Source: Cryptoclostridium sp964637365
GTDB taxonomy: Bacteria > Bacillota > Dehalobacteriia > UBA7702
Reading direction: 5' to 3'
Assembly (NCBI GenBank): GCA_964637365.1
Contig: CAZWWH010000006.1
Location: 22,810-86,809 of the forward strand
DNA: 64,000 bases
In this document: positions 51,914-60,803 of the stretch, in pieces
Layout of the letters: each line of letters begins with the position of its first letter
Numbering within the stretch: the first letter of the stretch is position 1
Notes under the pieces: model-generated
What the model saw: only the letters and a program-made list of their open reading frames with translations
Told to the model about the DNA's origin: nothing
The model's database searches: none
Made by a program: the position numbers and the translations under genes

Positions 51914-52837
51914 ATGACAAAATTGACCTATTCGTCGAACGAAGCGCTTCGCCTCGATGTTTATCTAAAAAATCAGTATGAAGATTTATCCCGCAGCCGT
52001 GTGACCGCCTTGATTAAGGAAGGGAATATCACAGTCAACGGAAAAAAAGTCAAAGCAGGTTACGCTCTTTCACAAGGTGATGAGATTGCCTTGGAGATTC
52101 CTGAGGACATTCCTTTGGAAATCAAAGCGGCGGAAATTCCTCTGGATATCGTTTATGAGGACCATGATGTGATCGTGGTAAACAAGCCCCGAGGCATGGT
52201 GGTACATCCCGCTCCGGGAAATGAGGATCATACCCTGGTGAACGCATTATTGGCCCATTGTGACGACCTTTCCGGCATCAACGGTGTGATTCGTCCCGGC
52301 ATCGTCCACCGTATCGACAAAGATACTTCTGGGCTTTTGCTGGTGGCGAAAAATGATAAAGCCCATGTAAGCCTAGCGGAGCAGCTAAAGGAGCATTCTA
52401 TTCACCGTGTATATCAGGCCATTGTCTGTGGCTCCGTAGCGGAACCCAGAGGAATTGTGGATTGTCCCATTGGCCGCCATCCCGTAGACCGCAAAAAACG
52501 GGCGGTGACGGAGAAAAATTCCAAGCCCGCCGTGACCCACTATCGAGTTATGGAGCGATTTTCGGATTTTACACCGGATTATACTTTGATTGAGGCGAAG
52601 CTGGAAACAGGCCGCACCCACCAAATTCGTGTGCATATGAAGTACATTGGCCATCCGCTGTTGGGAGACCCCCTTTATGGCAAAGGGGATAAAAATCCCT
52701 TTCATCTCATGGGCCAAGCCCTCCATGCCGGTGAGATTGGCTTTGTCCATCCAAGCACCAGGAAATATATGGAATTTTCCTCGGAGCCTCCGGAGGAAAT
52801 CCAAAATATTTTAAAAGAATTGCGAAAAAACCATTGA
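51914..52837 (+). CDS. rluD: 23S rRNA pseudouridine synthase, RluD family
   Basis: The 307-residue protein has an N-terminal S4 domain (SRSRVTALIKEGNITVNGKK core RVTALIKEGNITVNG) and the RluA-type catalytic motif HRIDKDTSGLLLVAK, with GRTHQIRVHM later. It converts uridines to pseudouridine in 23S rRNA. It starts 12 bases after lspA and precedes the pyr promoter. Confidence 0.92.
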   Translation: MTKLTYSSNEALRLDVYLKNQYEDLSRSRVTALIKEGNITVNGKKVKAGYALSQGDEIALEIPEDIPLEIKAAEIPLDIVYEDHDVIVVNKPRGMVVHPAPGNEDHTLVNALLAHCDDLSGINGVIRPGIVHRIDKDTSGLLLVAKNDKAHVSLAEQLKEHSIHRVYQAIVCGSVAEPRGIVDCPIGRHPVDRKKRAVTEKNSKPAVTHYRVMERFSDFTPDYTLIEAKLETGRTHQIRVHMKYIGHPLLGDPLYGKGDKNPFHLMGQALHAGEIGFVHPSTRKYMEFSSEPPEEIQNILKELRKNH

Positions 52838-52862
52838 ATTCACATGGTAATTGGGCTATAAT
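52834..52862 (+). promoter_or_regulatory. Promoter of the pyr operon
   Basis: TTGAAT (52834-52839), a 17-base spacer and TATAAT (52857-52862); the -35 box overlaps the end of rluD. Confidence 0.7.
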
Positions 52863-52883
52863 AAGAAAAATTAGTGTTTCCTT

Positions 52884-53064
52884 TAATGTGTCCCGTGAGG
52901 CACGAAGGCGTACTTTTTTTATGGGAAAAGTCCTGTAAAATAAATGGATTTTATGAATTCTATCCGTTCCAGAACCGAAAAGTCAATGGTGACGCGGGAT
53001 TTTTTGCCTATGCCGTTGATGGTTTTGTATGCGCGCCTTGTCCTTGGGGACAAGGCATTTTTTA
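52884..53064 (+). promoter_or_regulatory. pyrR leader: PyrR-dependent attenuator of the pyr operon
   Basis: GTGTCCCGTGAGGCAC (52888-52903) has the PyrR binding-loop form UCC-CNGNGA-GG in its stem-loop (CC, loop CGTGA, GG). AAGGCG (52905-52910) can pair with CGCCTT (53034-53039), which is the start of the terminator, giving the antiterminator. The terminator is GCCTTGTCC (53035-53043) with GGACAAGGC (53048-53056) and then TTTTTT. PyrR with UMP bound would hold the first loop and so allow the terminator to form. Confidence 0.85.
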
Positions 53065-53095
53065 TGAGGAAATACGGGAAAGGTCGTGACATTTT

Positions 53096-53650
53096 ATGGC
53101 AAGACAAAAACGAGTCAAGTCCGAAGTGATGTCCTCCATGGATATCAAACGTGGCCTTACCAGAATCGCCCACGAAATTCTGGAAAAAAACCACGGCAGT
53201 GAAGATCTTGTGCTCATCGGTATCCGTACCCGCGGCGTATTTTTGGCGGAGCGGCTGGCCAAAATTATCGAGGAATTTGAAGGTGCCAAAGTTGACGTGG
53301 GTATCCTCGATATTACCCTTTATCGTGATGATATTGCCGCCATGGGTGCGAATCCCATCGTGCGGGAAAGCCAGGTTCCTTTTGACCTTACCGGGAAGAA
53401 GGTCGTTCTGGTGGACGATGTGTTATATACGGGACGTACCATTCGTGCGGCTCTTGATGCCGTATTTGATTTGGGGCGTCCTTCTTTTATCCGCTTGGCG
53501 GTGCTGGTAGACCGTGGGCATCGCGAGCTGCCGGTGCGCGCTGATTATGTGGGGAAAAATATCCCCACCTCCCATTTGGAAACTGTGGAGGTCCGTTTAA
53601 AAGAGCATGACGGCGACGATGCCGTTGTTTTGGAAGAATATATTGACTAG
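53096..53650 (+). CDS. pyrR: Bifunctional pyr operon attenuation protein / uracil phosphoribosyltransferase
   Basis: The 184-residue protein has the PRPP-binding motif VVLVDDVLYTGRTIRAALDA and VGILDITLYRDD typical of PyrR. It binds the upstream RNA loop in response to UMP and also salvages uracil. It comes directly after its own attenuator and leads the operon; PyrP (uracil permease) is not present between pyrR and pyrB. Confidence 0.95.
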   Translation: MARQKRVKSEVMSSMDIKRGLTRIAHEILEKNHGSEDLVLIGIRTRGVFLAERLAKIIEEFEGAKVDVGILDITLYRDDIAAMGANPIVRESQVPFDLTGKKVVLVDDVLYTGRTIRAALDAVFDLGRPSFIRLAVLVDRGHRELPVRADYVGKNIPTSHLETVEVRLKEHDGDDAVVLEEYID

Positions 53651-53661
53651 GAGGTGACACC

Positions 53662-54591
53662 GTGGCTTTACCGACCAAAGACCTCATCGACCTGGAGTTT
53701 CTCACTGCTGAGGAAATTCTTGAGATTCTCGACACCGCGAAACCCATGAAGGATGTATTGAATCGAAAAATCAAAACCGTTCCCGCTCTCCGTGGGAAAA
53801 CAGTTGCCACGTTGTTTTACGAAAACAGTACCAGAACAAGATTATCCTTTGAACTGGCTGCCAAATATTTGAGCGCCGGAACCTGTAATATTTCGGCATC
53901 CGCTTCCAGTGTGGCAAAAGGGGAAAGCCTCCAGGATACCGGCCGCACTCTGGACGCCATGGGCACTGACATTATCATCATTCGGCACAATATGTCCGGC
54001 GCGCCGAAGCTCCTAGGGGAAGCGGTGAAAGCTCGTGTCATCAACGCCGGCGACGGTACCCACGCCCATCCCACCCAGGCTCTGCTGGACCTCTTTACCA
54101 TCCGGGAGCGGAAGGGGAAAATCAAAGGTCTTACCGTGACTATCCTCGGCGATATTCTCCACAGCCGTGTGGCGCGCTCTAATATCTGGGGGTTGACCAA
54201 GCTTGGCGCCAATGTTCGCGTCTGCGGTCCGCCGACGTTGATGCCTACAGATATCGAACAAATGGGCGCCAAAGTTTATTATGATATTGATGAAGCCCTG
54301 GAGGGCTCCGATGTAATCAATGTCCTTCGCATTCAGTTGGAACGCCAGCAAAAGGGGTTATTCCCCTCCATTGAGGAATATGCCCATTGCTACGCCATGA
54401 CCGAAGAACGGTTGAAACGGGCCAAGAGTGACCTGTTGGTACTCCATCCCGGCCCCATGAACCGTACCATTGAGATTCCCACAGCCGTGGCGGACTCTGC
54501 GCAATGCACTGTGGAGGAACAGGTGACTAACGGTGTCGCCTGCCGGATGGCGCTGCTCTATCTGATGTCGGGAGGTGGTCAAGATGAGTAA
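53662..54591 (+). CDS. pyrB: Aspartate carbamoyltransferase catalytic subunit, GTG start
   Basis: The 309-residue protein has the carbamoyl-phosphate motif YENSTRTRLSFELAA, HPTQALLDLFT and LHPGPMNR. It joins carbamoyl phosphate and aspartate. No pyrI regulatory gene is present. GTG at 53662 follows AGGAGGTGACACC. Its end overlaps pyrC by eight bases. Confidence 0.95.
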   Translation: MALPTKDLIDLEFLTAEEILEILDTAKPMKDVLNRKIKTVPALRGKTVATLFYENSTRTRLSFELAAKYLSAGTCNISASASSVAKGESLQDTGRTLDAMGTDIIIIRHNMSGAPKLLGEAVKARVINAGDGTHAHPTQALLDLFTIRERKGKIKGLTVTILGDILHSRVARSNIWGLTKLGANVRVCGPPTLMPTDIEQMGAKVYYDIDEALEGSDVINVLRIQLERQQKGLFPSIEEYAHCYAMTEERLKRAKSDLLVLHPGPMNRTIEIPTAVADSAQCTVEEQVTNGVACRMALLYLMSGGGQDE

Positions 54592-55876
54592 AGTGTTATT
54601 GAAAGGCGGTCGTGTCATTGACCCTGCCGCAAATAGAGATATGGTCGGCGATGTGCTGATTGAAAACGGCGTCATCGCCTCTGTGGGAGAAGCCATTGAC
54701 GCCGCTGATGCTGAAATGATCGACGTCAGCGGGAAAATCGTGGCCCCCGGTCTTATTGATATCCATTGCCATTTACGGGAACCCGGATTTGAACGGAAAG
54801 AAACCATTGCTACCGGTACTATGGCCGCGGCGGCAGGGGGGTTTACTTCTGTGATGCCCATGCCCAACACCCATCCCGTGGCAGATAATCCCGCCGCCAT
54901 GACTTATGTGAAAACCAAAGGGGAGCAGGAAGGCCATGTCCATGTTTATCCCATCGGCGCCATTACCAAAGGCAGCCAAGGGAAGGAACTGGCGGAAATG
55001 GCTTCCATGGTGGAAGCCGGCGCTGCGGCCTTTTCCGATGATGGACGCCCCGTGTCCAGCAGCCGCATCATGCGTCTGGCCTTGGAATACAGTTTGATTT
55101 TTGATTTGCCCATCATCGCCCACGAAGAGGATTTGGATTTGGTAGATGAAGGCGATATGCACGAAGGTTATATGTCCACGGTGCTGGGGCTTCGGGGAAT
55201 TCCTCGGGCTGCCGAGGAAACCATGATCGCCCGTGATATTATTTTGGCCCGCCAGACCAAGGCCCATCTCCATGTGGCCCATGTCAGTACCGCCAACGGC
55301 GTGGAAATGATTCGCAAAGCCAAAAAAGAAGGACTGAATGTTACCGCTGAGGTAACTCCCCACCATTTGACCTTAACCGACGAAGCGGTAAAAACATATA
55401 ACACCAATACCAAAGTCAATCCCCCCCTGCGAGAACAATCTGACGTAGATGCTTTGATTCAGGGGTTGAAAGAGGGCATTATCGACTGTGTAGCCACAGA
55501 CCATGCTCCCCACACTGTTGAGGATAAAGTCATTGAGTTCCATTTCGCTGCCAACGGCATCAGCGGTTTTGAAACAGCCCTGCCCCTGATGTGGCATCAC
55601 CTTGTATTGACTGGGAAATTCACGCCCATGGAAATGATTCGCGTCATGAGCACCCGCCCTGCGGAAATCATGAATCTGCCCGGCGGTACTCTGGCGGAGG
55701 GGGCGCCCGCCGATATCGTGGTCATTGATGAATCCTTGGAAAAAACTGTTTCCGGCGAAAACTTCTATTCCAAAGGGAAGAATACCCCTTACGAGGGGGA
55801 AACCTTAAAAGGTTGGCCGATTTTGACAATAGTAGACGGTGATGTCAAAATGGAAAACGGTGTGGTAAAGGAGTGA
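54584..55876 (+). CDS. pyrC: Dihydroorotase, class I
   Basis: The 430-residue protein has HCHLREPGFERKET, the MPNTHPV motif, HEEDLDL, HVSTANGVEMI and the catalytic ATDHAPHTVEDK. The site that holds a carboxylated Lys in many dihydroorotases is Asp here (AFSDDGRPV), as in the Bacillus-type class I enzymes. The ATG at 54584 follows GGGAGGTGG; the GTG at 54575 is too close to that site. Confidence 0.94.
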   Translation: MSKVLLKGGRVIDPAANRDMVGDVLIENGVIASVGEAIDAADAEMIDVSGKIVAPGLIDIHCHLREPGFERKETIATGTMAAAAGGFTSVMPMPNTHPVADNPAAMTYVKTKGEQEGHVHVYPIGAITKGSQGKELAEMASMVEAGAAAFSDDGRPVSSSRIMRLALEYSLIFDLPIIAHEEDLDLVDEGDMHEGYMSTVLGLRGIPRAAEETMIARDIILARQTKAHLHVAHVSTANGVEMIRKAKKEGLNVTAEVTPHHLTLTDEAVKTYNTNTKVNPPLREQSDVDALIQGLKEGIIDCVATDHAPHTVEDKVIEFHFAANGISGFETALPLMWHHLVLTGKFTPMEMIRVMSTRPAEIMNLPGGTLAEGAPADIVVIDESLEKTVSGENFYSKGKNTPYEGETLKGWPILTIVDGDVKMENGVVKE

Positions 55877-55880
55877 TCGT

Positions 55881-56654
55881 ATGGTAGAACATGGAACAAT
55901 CCTTACCAATGAAAATGTGGGTCAGGATATTTGGCGCATGGAAATTTCTGCGCCGGAAATCGCGACTCTTGCCGTGCCCGGTCAATTTGTCAATGTACGG
56001 CTTCACGACCGCGTAGAACCCCTGCTCCGCCGTCCCATCAGTCTCCACGGTATTGACAGTGAAAGTGGCACCATCGCATTTCTTTATCTCGTTGTGGGGA
56101 AAGGCACGGAAATGATGACGAAGATGGAACCTGGAAAGGATATCAATCTTTTAGGCCCCCTGGGACGCGGCTTTTCTCTGGATTTTGAAGGAGAACGAGC
56201 CGTGGTTATCGGCGGCGGCATCGGTTCAGCACCGCTTTACCCCCTGGTCAGAGCATTGCGGGCAAAGGGCAAAGAAGTTACTCTTATCTTGGGAGCACGC
56301 TCCAAAGAAAGCATTGTGGCATTGAATCTTTATAAGGATATTGGTGCCACCTGCAAAATCGCCACCGAGGATGGTTCCCTGGGCGTTAAAGGATTCGTGA
56401 CTGCTGTCTTGGAGGAAGAGTTAAAAAGCGGCTCCTGTGATTACCTTTATACCTGCGGTCCCATTCCCATGCTCCGGGCCATTGAAACCATGGCGGCTCA
56501 ATACGGCGTCAAAGGAGAAATTTCCACAGAGGCCCACATGGGCTGTGGTCTCGGCCTCTGCCTTTCCTGCTCTGTCCGAGGGCGGGATGGCAGAAATCGC
56601 AAGGTTTGCCAGGCAGGCCCTGTGTTCAGATTGGGGGAATTGAGTTATGACTAA
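55881..56654 (+). CDS. pyrK: Dihydroorotate dehydrogenase electron transfer subunit
   Basis: The 257-residue protein has an FAD-binding barrel (RRPISLHGID), an NAD-binding part (GGGIGSAPLYPLVRAL) and a C-terminal 2Fe-2S cluster region with CGLGLCLSCSV and a later Cys. It passes electrons from PyrD to NAD. The gene overlaps pyrD by eight bases. Its presence shows that PyrD is type 1B. Confidence 0.95.
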   Translation: MVEHGTILTNENVGQDIWRMEISAPEIATLAVPGQFVNVRLHDRVEPLLRRPISLHGIDSESGTIAFLYLVVGKGTEMMTKMEPGKDINLLGPLGRGFSLDFEGERAVVIGGGIGSAPLYPLVRALRAKGKEVTLILGARSKESIVALNLYKDIGATCKIATEDGSLGVKGFVTAVLEEELKSGSCDYLYTCGPIPMLRAIETMAAQYGVKGEISTEAHMGCGLGLCLSCSVRGRDGRNRKVCQAGPVFRLGELSYD

Positions 56655-57567
56655 TGTGAATACCGCGGTGACTTTGGGTGGACTACGCATGAAGAATCCC
56701 GTCACTACCGGTTCCGGAACCTTCGGTTCGGGACTGGAAATGAAGGACTATGTGGATCTCACGAAGCTGGGGGCCGTTACCGTGAAGGGGACTACCTTGG
56801 AACCCCGTCCTGGCAACGCTTCGCCTCGTATTGCCGAAACTCCCGCCGGTGTGCTCAATTCCATTGGCTTGGAAAATCCCGGCGTTGATGGATTCATCAA
56901 ATATATTTTGCCCCAGGTGTCGAAATACGGCACCCCCATCATCGTTAACATCGCCGGCAGCAGCGTGGAGGATTACGGTGAAATCACCTCAATTCTTGAT
57001 GGGGAAGAAGATGTGGCGGCTTTGGAAATTAATATTTCCTGCCCCAATGTAAAAAACGGGGGCATGGCCTTTGGCACCAATCCTCAGACGGCCTATGAGG
57101 CCATTCATAATGTGAGAAAAAATACTACCAAGCCTATTTTTGCCAAGCTTTCTCCCAATGTCACCGATATTGTGGAGATGGCAAAGGTGGCACAAAAAGC
57201 GGGTGCTGACGGCCTTTCCCTCATCAACACCCTGTTGGGCATGGCCATTGATATCAAGAAAAAACGTCCCGTGTTGGGCAATATTATGGGCGGACTTTCC
57301 GGCCCCGCCATTAAGCCTGTGGCACTGCGTATGGTCTATCAGGTATCCCAGGCCGTGGATCTTCCCATTATCGGCCAAGGCGGCATTGTCTGCTGGCAGG
57401 ATGCTGTGGAATTCTTGTTGGCCGGTGCCACAGCGGTTTCCGTGGGAACCGGTAATTTTCTGGAGCCTGATGCCACCATGCAGGTGGCGGCAGGCATTGA
57501 GCAGTATCTCATTGATAATGGGTATGAGGATGTTAAGGATATCATCGGATTGGCTTGGCGGTCATGA
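56647..57567 (+). CDS. pyrD: Dihydroorotate dehydrogenase, type 1B
   Basis: The 306-residue FMN-barrel protein has MKNPVTTGSGTFGSG, NSIGLENPGVDGFI, the active-site Cys in INISCPNVKNGGMAFG, and GQGGIVCWQDAVEFL. It oxidises dihydroorotate to orotate with PyrK. GGGGGAATTGAGTT precedes the ATG inside pyrK. Confidence 0.95.
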   Translation: MTNVNTAVTLGGLRMKNPVTTGSGTFGSGLEMKDYVDLTKLGAVTVKGTTLEPRPGNASPRIAETPAGVLNSIGLENPGVDGFIKYILPQVSKYGTPIIVNIAGSSVEDYGEITSILDGEEDVAALEINISCPNVKNGGMAFGTNPQTAYEAIHNVRKNTTKPIFAKLSPNVTDIVEMAKVAQKAGADGLSLINTLLGMAIDIKKKRPVLGNIMGGLSGPAIKPVALRMVYQVSQAVDLPIIGQGGIVCWQDAVEFLLAGATAVSVGTGNFLEPDATMQVAAGIEQYLIDNGYEDVKDIIGLAWRS

Positions 57568-57597
57568 TGGATAATATTAATGATAAGGAGAATCACC

Positions 57598-58317
57598 ATG
57601 AAGGATAAAATCATTGTGGCATTGGATGTCCCTACCAAAGAGGATGCCCTGGCCATTGTTGACGAATTGGGCGACGCTGTGGGAGCATATAAAATTGGTA
57701 TGCAGCTTTATAACGCCGTTGGCCCCAGCATTTTGGAAGAGGTCGCCAAACGGAACGGTAAGGTATTTCTGGATCTGAAATTTCATGACATCCCCAACAC
57801 CGTGGCATCTGCGGCGCGCACTGTGGCGAATCTCGGCGTGTTCATGTTTAATGTTCATGCCAGCGGCGGTTACACCATGATGGCCGAAGCCGCCAAAGCT
57901 TTGAAAGAAGAAGCGGAAAAGCTTGGCGTGGAAAAACCTCTCTTTATCGCTGTGACTGTTTTGACCAGTATGAGTGGAGAAGAATTACAAAATGAAGTTG
58001 GTGTCAGCCGTGCCATCGGCGATCAGGTGGTGGCACTGGCCAAAATGGCCAAAGAAGCAGGTATGGACGGTGTGGTGGCATCTCCTTTGGAAATTGAAAT
58101 GATTCGTGAAGCCTGCGGCCCTGACTTCCTCATTGTTACCCCCGGCATTCGTCCCCGTGACGCTGCCTTGGGGGATCAGAAACGTGTGAAAACTCCCGGC
58201 GAGGCGGTTCGTGACGGCGCTGATTATCTAGTGATCGGTCGTCCCATTACCAAAGCCCCGGATCGCTTGGCGGCGGTAAGGGATATTGTGGAAGAAATCA
58301 AATCTTTGAACGCTTAA
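57598..58317 (+). CDS. pyrF: Orotidine 5'-phosphate decarboxylase
   Basis: The 239-residue protein has IIVALDVPTKEDALAIVDEL (core VALDVPTKEDAL), the catalytic DLKFHDIPNTV and the C-terminal TPGIRP with DYLVIGRPI. It decarboxylates OMP to UMP. The ATG at 57598 follows AAGGAGAATC; the in-frame ATG at 57580 has no site. Confidence 0.95.
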   Translation: MKDKIIVALDVPTKEDALAIVDELGDAVGAYKIGMQLYNAVGPSILEEVAKRNGKVFLDLKFHDIPNTVASAARTVANLGVFMFNVHASGGYTMMAEAAKALKEEAEKLGVEKPLFIAVTVLTSMSGEELQNEVGVSRAIGDQVVALAKMAKEAGMDGVVASPLEIEMIREACGPDFLIVTPGIRPRDAALGDQKRVKTPGEAVRDGADYLVIGRPITKAPDRLAAVRDIVEEIKSLNA

Positions 58318-58355
58318 GTTCCCTTGAAATTTGTATAAAAAGGAGATATTGAACC

Positions 58356-58934
58356 ATGGATCAAAATGAAATTTTAGAAATTTTTAAGAAATCCAACGCT
58401 TTGTTGGAAGGTCATTTCCTGCTCACCAGCGGTCGTCACTCCGACCGCTATATGCAGTGCGCTCAGGTACTCCGCTTCCCAGAATACACAGAAAAGCTTT
58501 GCAAAGTTATTGCCGATGAATATAAAGACGCCGATGTGGACTTGGTGGTAGGGCCTGCCATGGGCGGCATTTTGGTGGCATATGAAGTTGCCCGTCAGCT
58601 CGGCGTACCCAATATTTTTGCCGAACGTGAAAACGGCAAAATGACATTGCGCAGAAATTTCTCCGTGGAAAAGGGACAGAAGGTTCTTGTCGTGGAAGAC
58701 GTTGTCACCACCGGCGGTTCTGTTCAGGAAGTTATTGATATCGTTAAAGAACAAGGCGGTGAAGTCGTGGGCGTAGGCGTGCTCGTTGACCGCAGCAATG
58801 GCAAGGTAGACCTTGGTGTGAAACTTTGTCCCGTCCTTTCCATGGAAGTGGTTAGCTATGAAGCTTGTGACTGCCCCATGTGCAAAGCCGGAGAATCGGA
58901 ACCCTATAAACCCGGCAGCCGCAGCCTGAAATGA
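58356..58934 (+). CDS. pyrE: Orotate phosphoribosyltransferase
   Basis: The 192-residue protein has the PRPP motif VLVVEDVVTTGGSVQEVIDI (core VEDVVTTGGS), TSGRHSDRYMQC and GPAMGGILVAYEVAR. It makes OMP from orotate. It is the last gene of the operon; carA/carB for carbamoyl phosphate are not included, so they must be elsewhere. AAAAGGAGA precedes the ATG. Confidence 0.95.
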   Translation: MDQNEILEIFKKSNALLEGHFLLTSGRHSDRYMQCAQVLRFPEYTEKLCKVIADEYKDADVDLVVGPAMGGILVAYEVARQLGVPNIFAERENGKMTLRRNFSVEKGQKVLVVEDVVTTGGSVQEVIDIVKEQGGEVVGVGVLVDRSNGKVDLGVKLCPVLSMEVVSYEACDCPMCKAGESEPYKPGSRSLK

Positions 58935-58949
58935 TTGATGAAGTAATAA

Positions 58950-58983
58950 AAAATGGGAGCATTTGAATGCTCCCATTTTTTAT
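58950..58983. terminator. Bidirectional terminator after pyrE
   Basis: AAATGGGAGCAT (58952-58963) pairs with ATGCTCCCATTT (58968-58979), with T-runs on both strands, between the convergent pyrE and CmpB-type genes. Confidence 0.85.
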
Positions 58984-59894
58984 GAATGTTTTTTATGCTT
59001 TTCCAGTTCCGCTCTAAGTTCGTTCAGCAATTTTTTGTGGTTTTTCGATTCCAAATGGGGGAAGGAACGGAGTAAACGGCGTTCCTGACGGTTTTGGGGT
59101 TTTTTCAGGGAGGCGAAAGCTGTTTTTAACCGTTTTAATTGCTCTTCATTCCACTGCTCGAACTGTTTTTTCTGACTTTCTAGATGCGTTTCCAAATCGT
59201 CGGCGTAACCGCGCATCTTGTCTTTGGTTTCATCCAAAGAGGAAATCAGCTCGGATTTCGTTCTTTCTGCCTTGGATTGCTGCTCCGACTTCCAAAGCTG
59301 GAACCGTTCCTCGGTTTCGTCTTTGAATTCGCTGAGTCCCTGCCGCAACTTTTCTTCGGTCTCTTTTAACTGCTCCAGGTGGTGCCCCAACTGTAAAGTG
59401 GCACGCACGGAGAATGTCGTATCAACCGCCATAGCCCCAAGCAATATGGCAGCCGCGATTTCCCTCCACAAAAAGGGAATGCGCTCTAAGATCTCTGTCA
59501 CGAAGGGATGAATAACCATGGTCAACAATAAGCACATGAGGCCGAACATCGTGGAGTTCAGCAGACAAACCCGACCGTGGATGTTAAATCTATGAGCGGA
59601 GTAATCCCACCACCGCATATGGAAAAGTTTTTCCATAATCACGCTTGTGATATATTCCAATAAGCTGGTAAGGAGCATACCTAAAAGAAATATTGCGGCA
59701 GGATGATTGAGACATGGTTCCAGTGCAATTAGAATCACGATCGCTCCAAAACCATAAATAGGACAGTAGGGGCCGTTTAAAAAGCCACGCTCCATAAAAC
59801 GGTGCTGAAAGACAGAGCAATAAACAGTCTCCGCCACCCAACCAAGCACAGCGTAAATAAAAAAATAAAGGAACCATTGTACAGCGATTTCCAT
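58980..59894 (-). CDS. Putative ABC-transporter type IV membrane protein (CmpB family) with coiled-coil tail
   Basis: The 304-residue protein has about five membrane helices in residues 1-170 with the family pattern GWVAETVYCSVFQHRFMERG (core WVAETVYCSVFQHRF), RGFLNGPYCPIYGFGA, and SVIMEKLFHMRWWDYS. This is the CmpB/PF06541 family. The last 120 residues are highly charged and helical, a likely cytosolic coiled coil. Despite the family name no ATPase is adjacent; function is unknown. AAAGGAGAATTTT precedes the ATG. Confidence 0.85.
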   Translation of the reverse strand: MEIAVQWFLYFFIYAVLGWVAETVYCSVFQHRFMERGFLNGPYCPIYGFGAIVILIALEPCLNHPAAIFLLGMLLTSLLEYITSVIMEKLFHMRWWDYSAHRFNIHGRVCLLNSTMFGLMCLLLTMVIHPFVTEILERIPFLWREIAAAILLGAMAVDTTFSVRATLQLGHHLEQLKETEEKLRQGLSEFKDETEERFQLWKSEQQSKAERTKSELISSLDETKDKMRGYADDLETHLESQKKQFEQWNEEQLKRLKTAFASLKKPQNRQERRLLRSFPHLESKNHKKLLNELRAELEKHKKHS

Positions 59895-59998
59895 AAAATT
59901 CTCCTTTACATTAGGTCCTTTTTATTTTATGATATTATCATGATCGTTGTGTGTTGATTTCTCAGGTAATTATTATTCTCATATTTTTTGCGTTTTTC

Positions 59999-60027
59999 TT
60001 GACAAAACACAAAAAAACCAGTATAAT
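59999..60027 (+). promoter_or_regulatory. Consensus promoter of rplU-rpmA
   Basis: Perfect TTGACA (59999-60004) and TATAAT (60022-60027) with a 17-base spacer, as expected for a highly expressed ribosomal protein operon. Confidence 0.85.
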
Positions 60028-60033
60028 TATTAT

Positions 60034-60098
60034 GTTCGTTTCAACCGCATCTCATGGGCTTTAAGTGGCTGCGTCCCCCCGAAGAGAGCGAGTATAAA
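60034..60098 (+). ncRNA. Probable L21 leader (ribosomal protein autoregulatory RNA)
   Basis: The leader before rplU contains CATGGGCTTTAAGTGGCTGC and GAGAGCGAGTATAAACAGGA, which resemble the conserved parts of the Bacillota L21 leader; I recall the motif rather than have an alignment. It would mediate feedback by the L21 protein. Confidence 0.6.
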
Positions 60099-60112
60099 CA
60101 GGAGGTATATCA

Positions 60113-60424
60113 ATGTACGCAATTATTGAAACCGGCAGCAAACAGTATAAAGTTGCTGTAGGCGACAAAATCAAAGTCGAAAAATTGGCTTTGGAAGAAG
60201 GCGCTGAAGTTACTTTTGAACAAGTGCTTTCCGTTATGACCGACAACGGTCTGAAAATTGGCGCTCCCATTGTGGAAGGCGCAAAAGTTAAGGGCGAAGT
60301 TGTTGCACAAGGCAAACACAAAAAACTCACTGTTGTTCATTACAAACCCAAAAAGAACATTCATACCAAAAACGGTCATCGTCAGCCCTATACCGAAGTT
60401 TTGGTAAAAGATATTACTTTATAA
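60113..60424 (+). CDS. rplU: 50S ribosomal protein L21
   Basis: The 103-residue protein has MYAIIETGSKQYKVAVGDKI split as YAIIETGSKQYKVAVGDKI, and the C-terminal KKNIHTKNGHRQPYTEVLV, standard for L21. CAGGAGGTA precedes the ATG. rpmA follows after 15 bases; the Prp protease gene usually found between them in Bacillota is not there. Confidence 0.97.
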   Translation: MYAIIETGSKQYKVAVGDKIKVEKLALEEGAEVTFEQVLSVMTDNGLKIGAPIVEGAKVKGEVVAQGKHKKLTVVHYKPKKNIHTKNGHRQPYTEVLVKDITL

Positions 60425-60439
60425 GGAGGTGGGATTTCA

Positions 60440-60706
60440 ATGGCACATAAGAAAGCAGGCGGTAGTTCCAAAAACGGTCGCGACAGCAAACCTAAAATGC
60501 TTGGTCTCAAACGCCATGACGGGCAGTATGTAACTGCTGGCAGCATCATCGTGAGACAACGGGGTACCAAATTCCACCCCGGTAACAATGTTGGTCTTGG
60601 CGGAGATGATACTCTCTTCGCAAAAATGGATGGTTATGTAAGTTTTGAAACTGTAAGTCATACCAGAAAACAAGTCAGCATTTACGCCGAAAGAAAAGCA
60701 AACTAA
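60440..60706 (+). CDS. rpmA: 50S ribosomal protein L27, without cleavable N-terminal extension
   Basis: The 88-residue protein begins MAHKKAGGSSKNGRDS, the mature form. Most Bacillota encode L27 with a short N-terminal extension removed by the Prp protease. Here both the extension and prp are missing. AAGGAGGTGGG precedes the ATG, and there is no in-frame upstream start within that gap. Confidence 0.96.
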   Translation: MAHKKAGGSSKNGRDSKPKMLGLKRHDGQYVTAGSIIVRQRGTKFHPGNNVGLGGDDTLFAKMDGYVSFETVSHTRKQVSIYAERKAN

Positions 60707-60711
60707 GGACG

Positions 60712-60746
60712 TAAGCCGGAGCCGCCAATGCTCCGGCTTATTTTTT
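60712..60746 (+). terminator. Intrinsic terminator after rpmA
   Basis: TAAGCCGGAG (60712-60721) pairs with CTCCGGCTTA (60731-60740), followed by a T-run. Confidence 0.85.
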
Positions 60747-60803
60747 GAAAAAGAACCTCATTTCCCCGATATATTGTCGGAAAAAGGTGTATGGAGTTGA
60801 TTT

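Noticed and set aside
52874..53089. 71-codon frame in the pyr leader
   Set aside because: It covers the PyrR loop and the terminator, which explain the sequence better; no ribosome-binding site and no end-product codon bias.
60425..60439. Hidden prp gene between rplU and rpmA
   Set aside because: Only 15 bases separate the genes, all used by the ribosome-binding site of rpmA.
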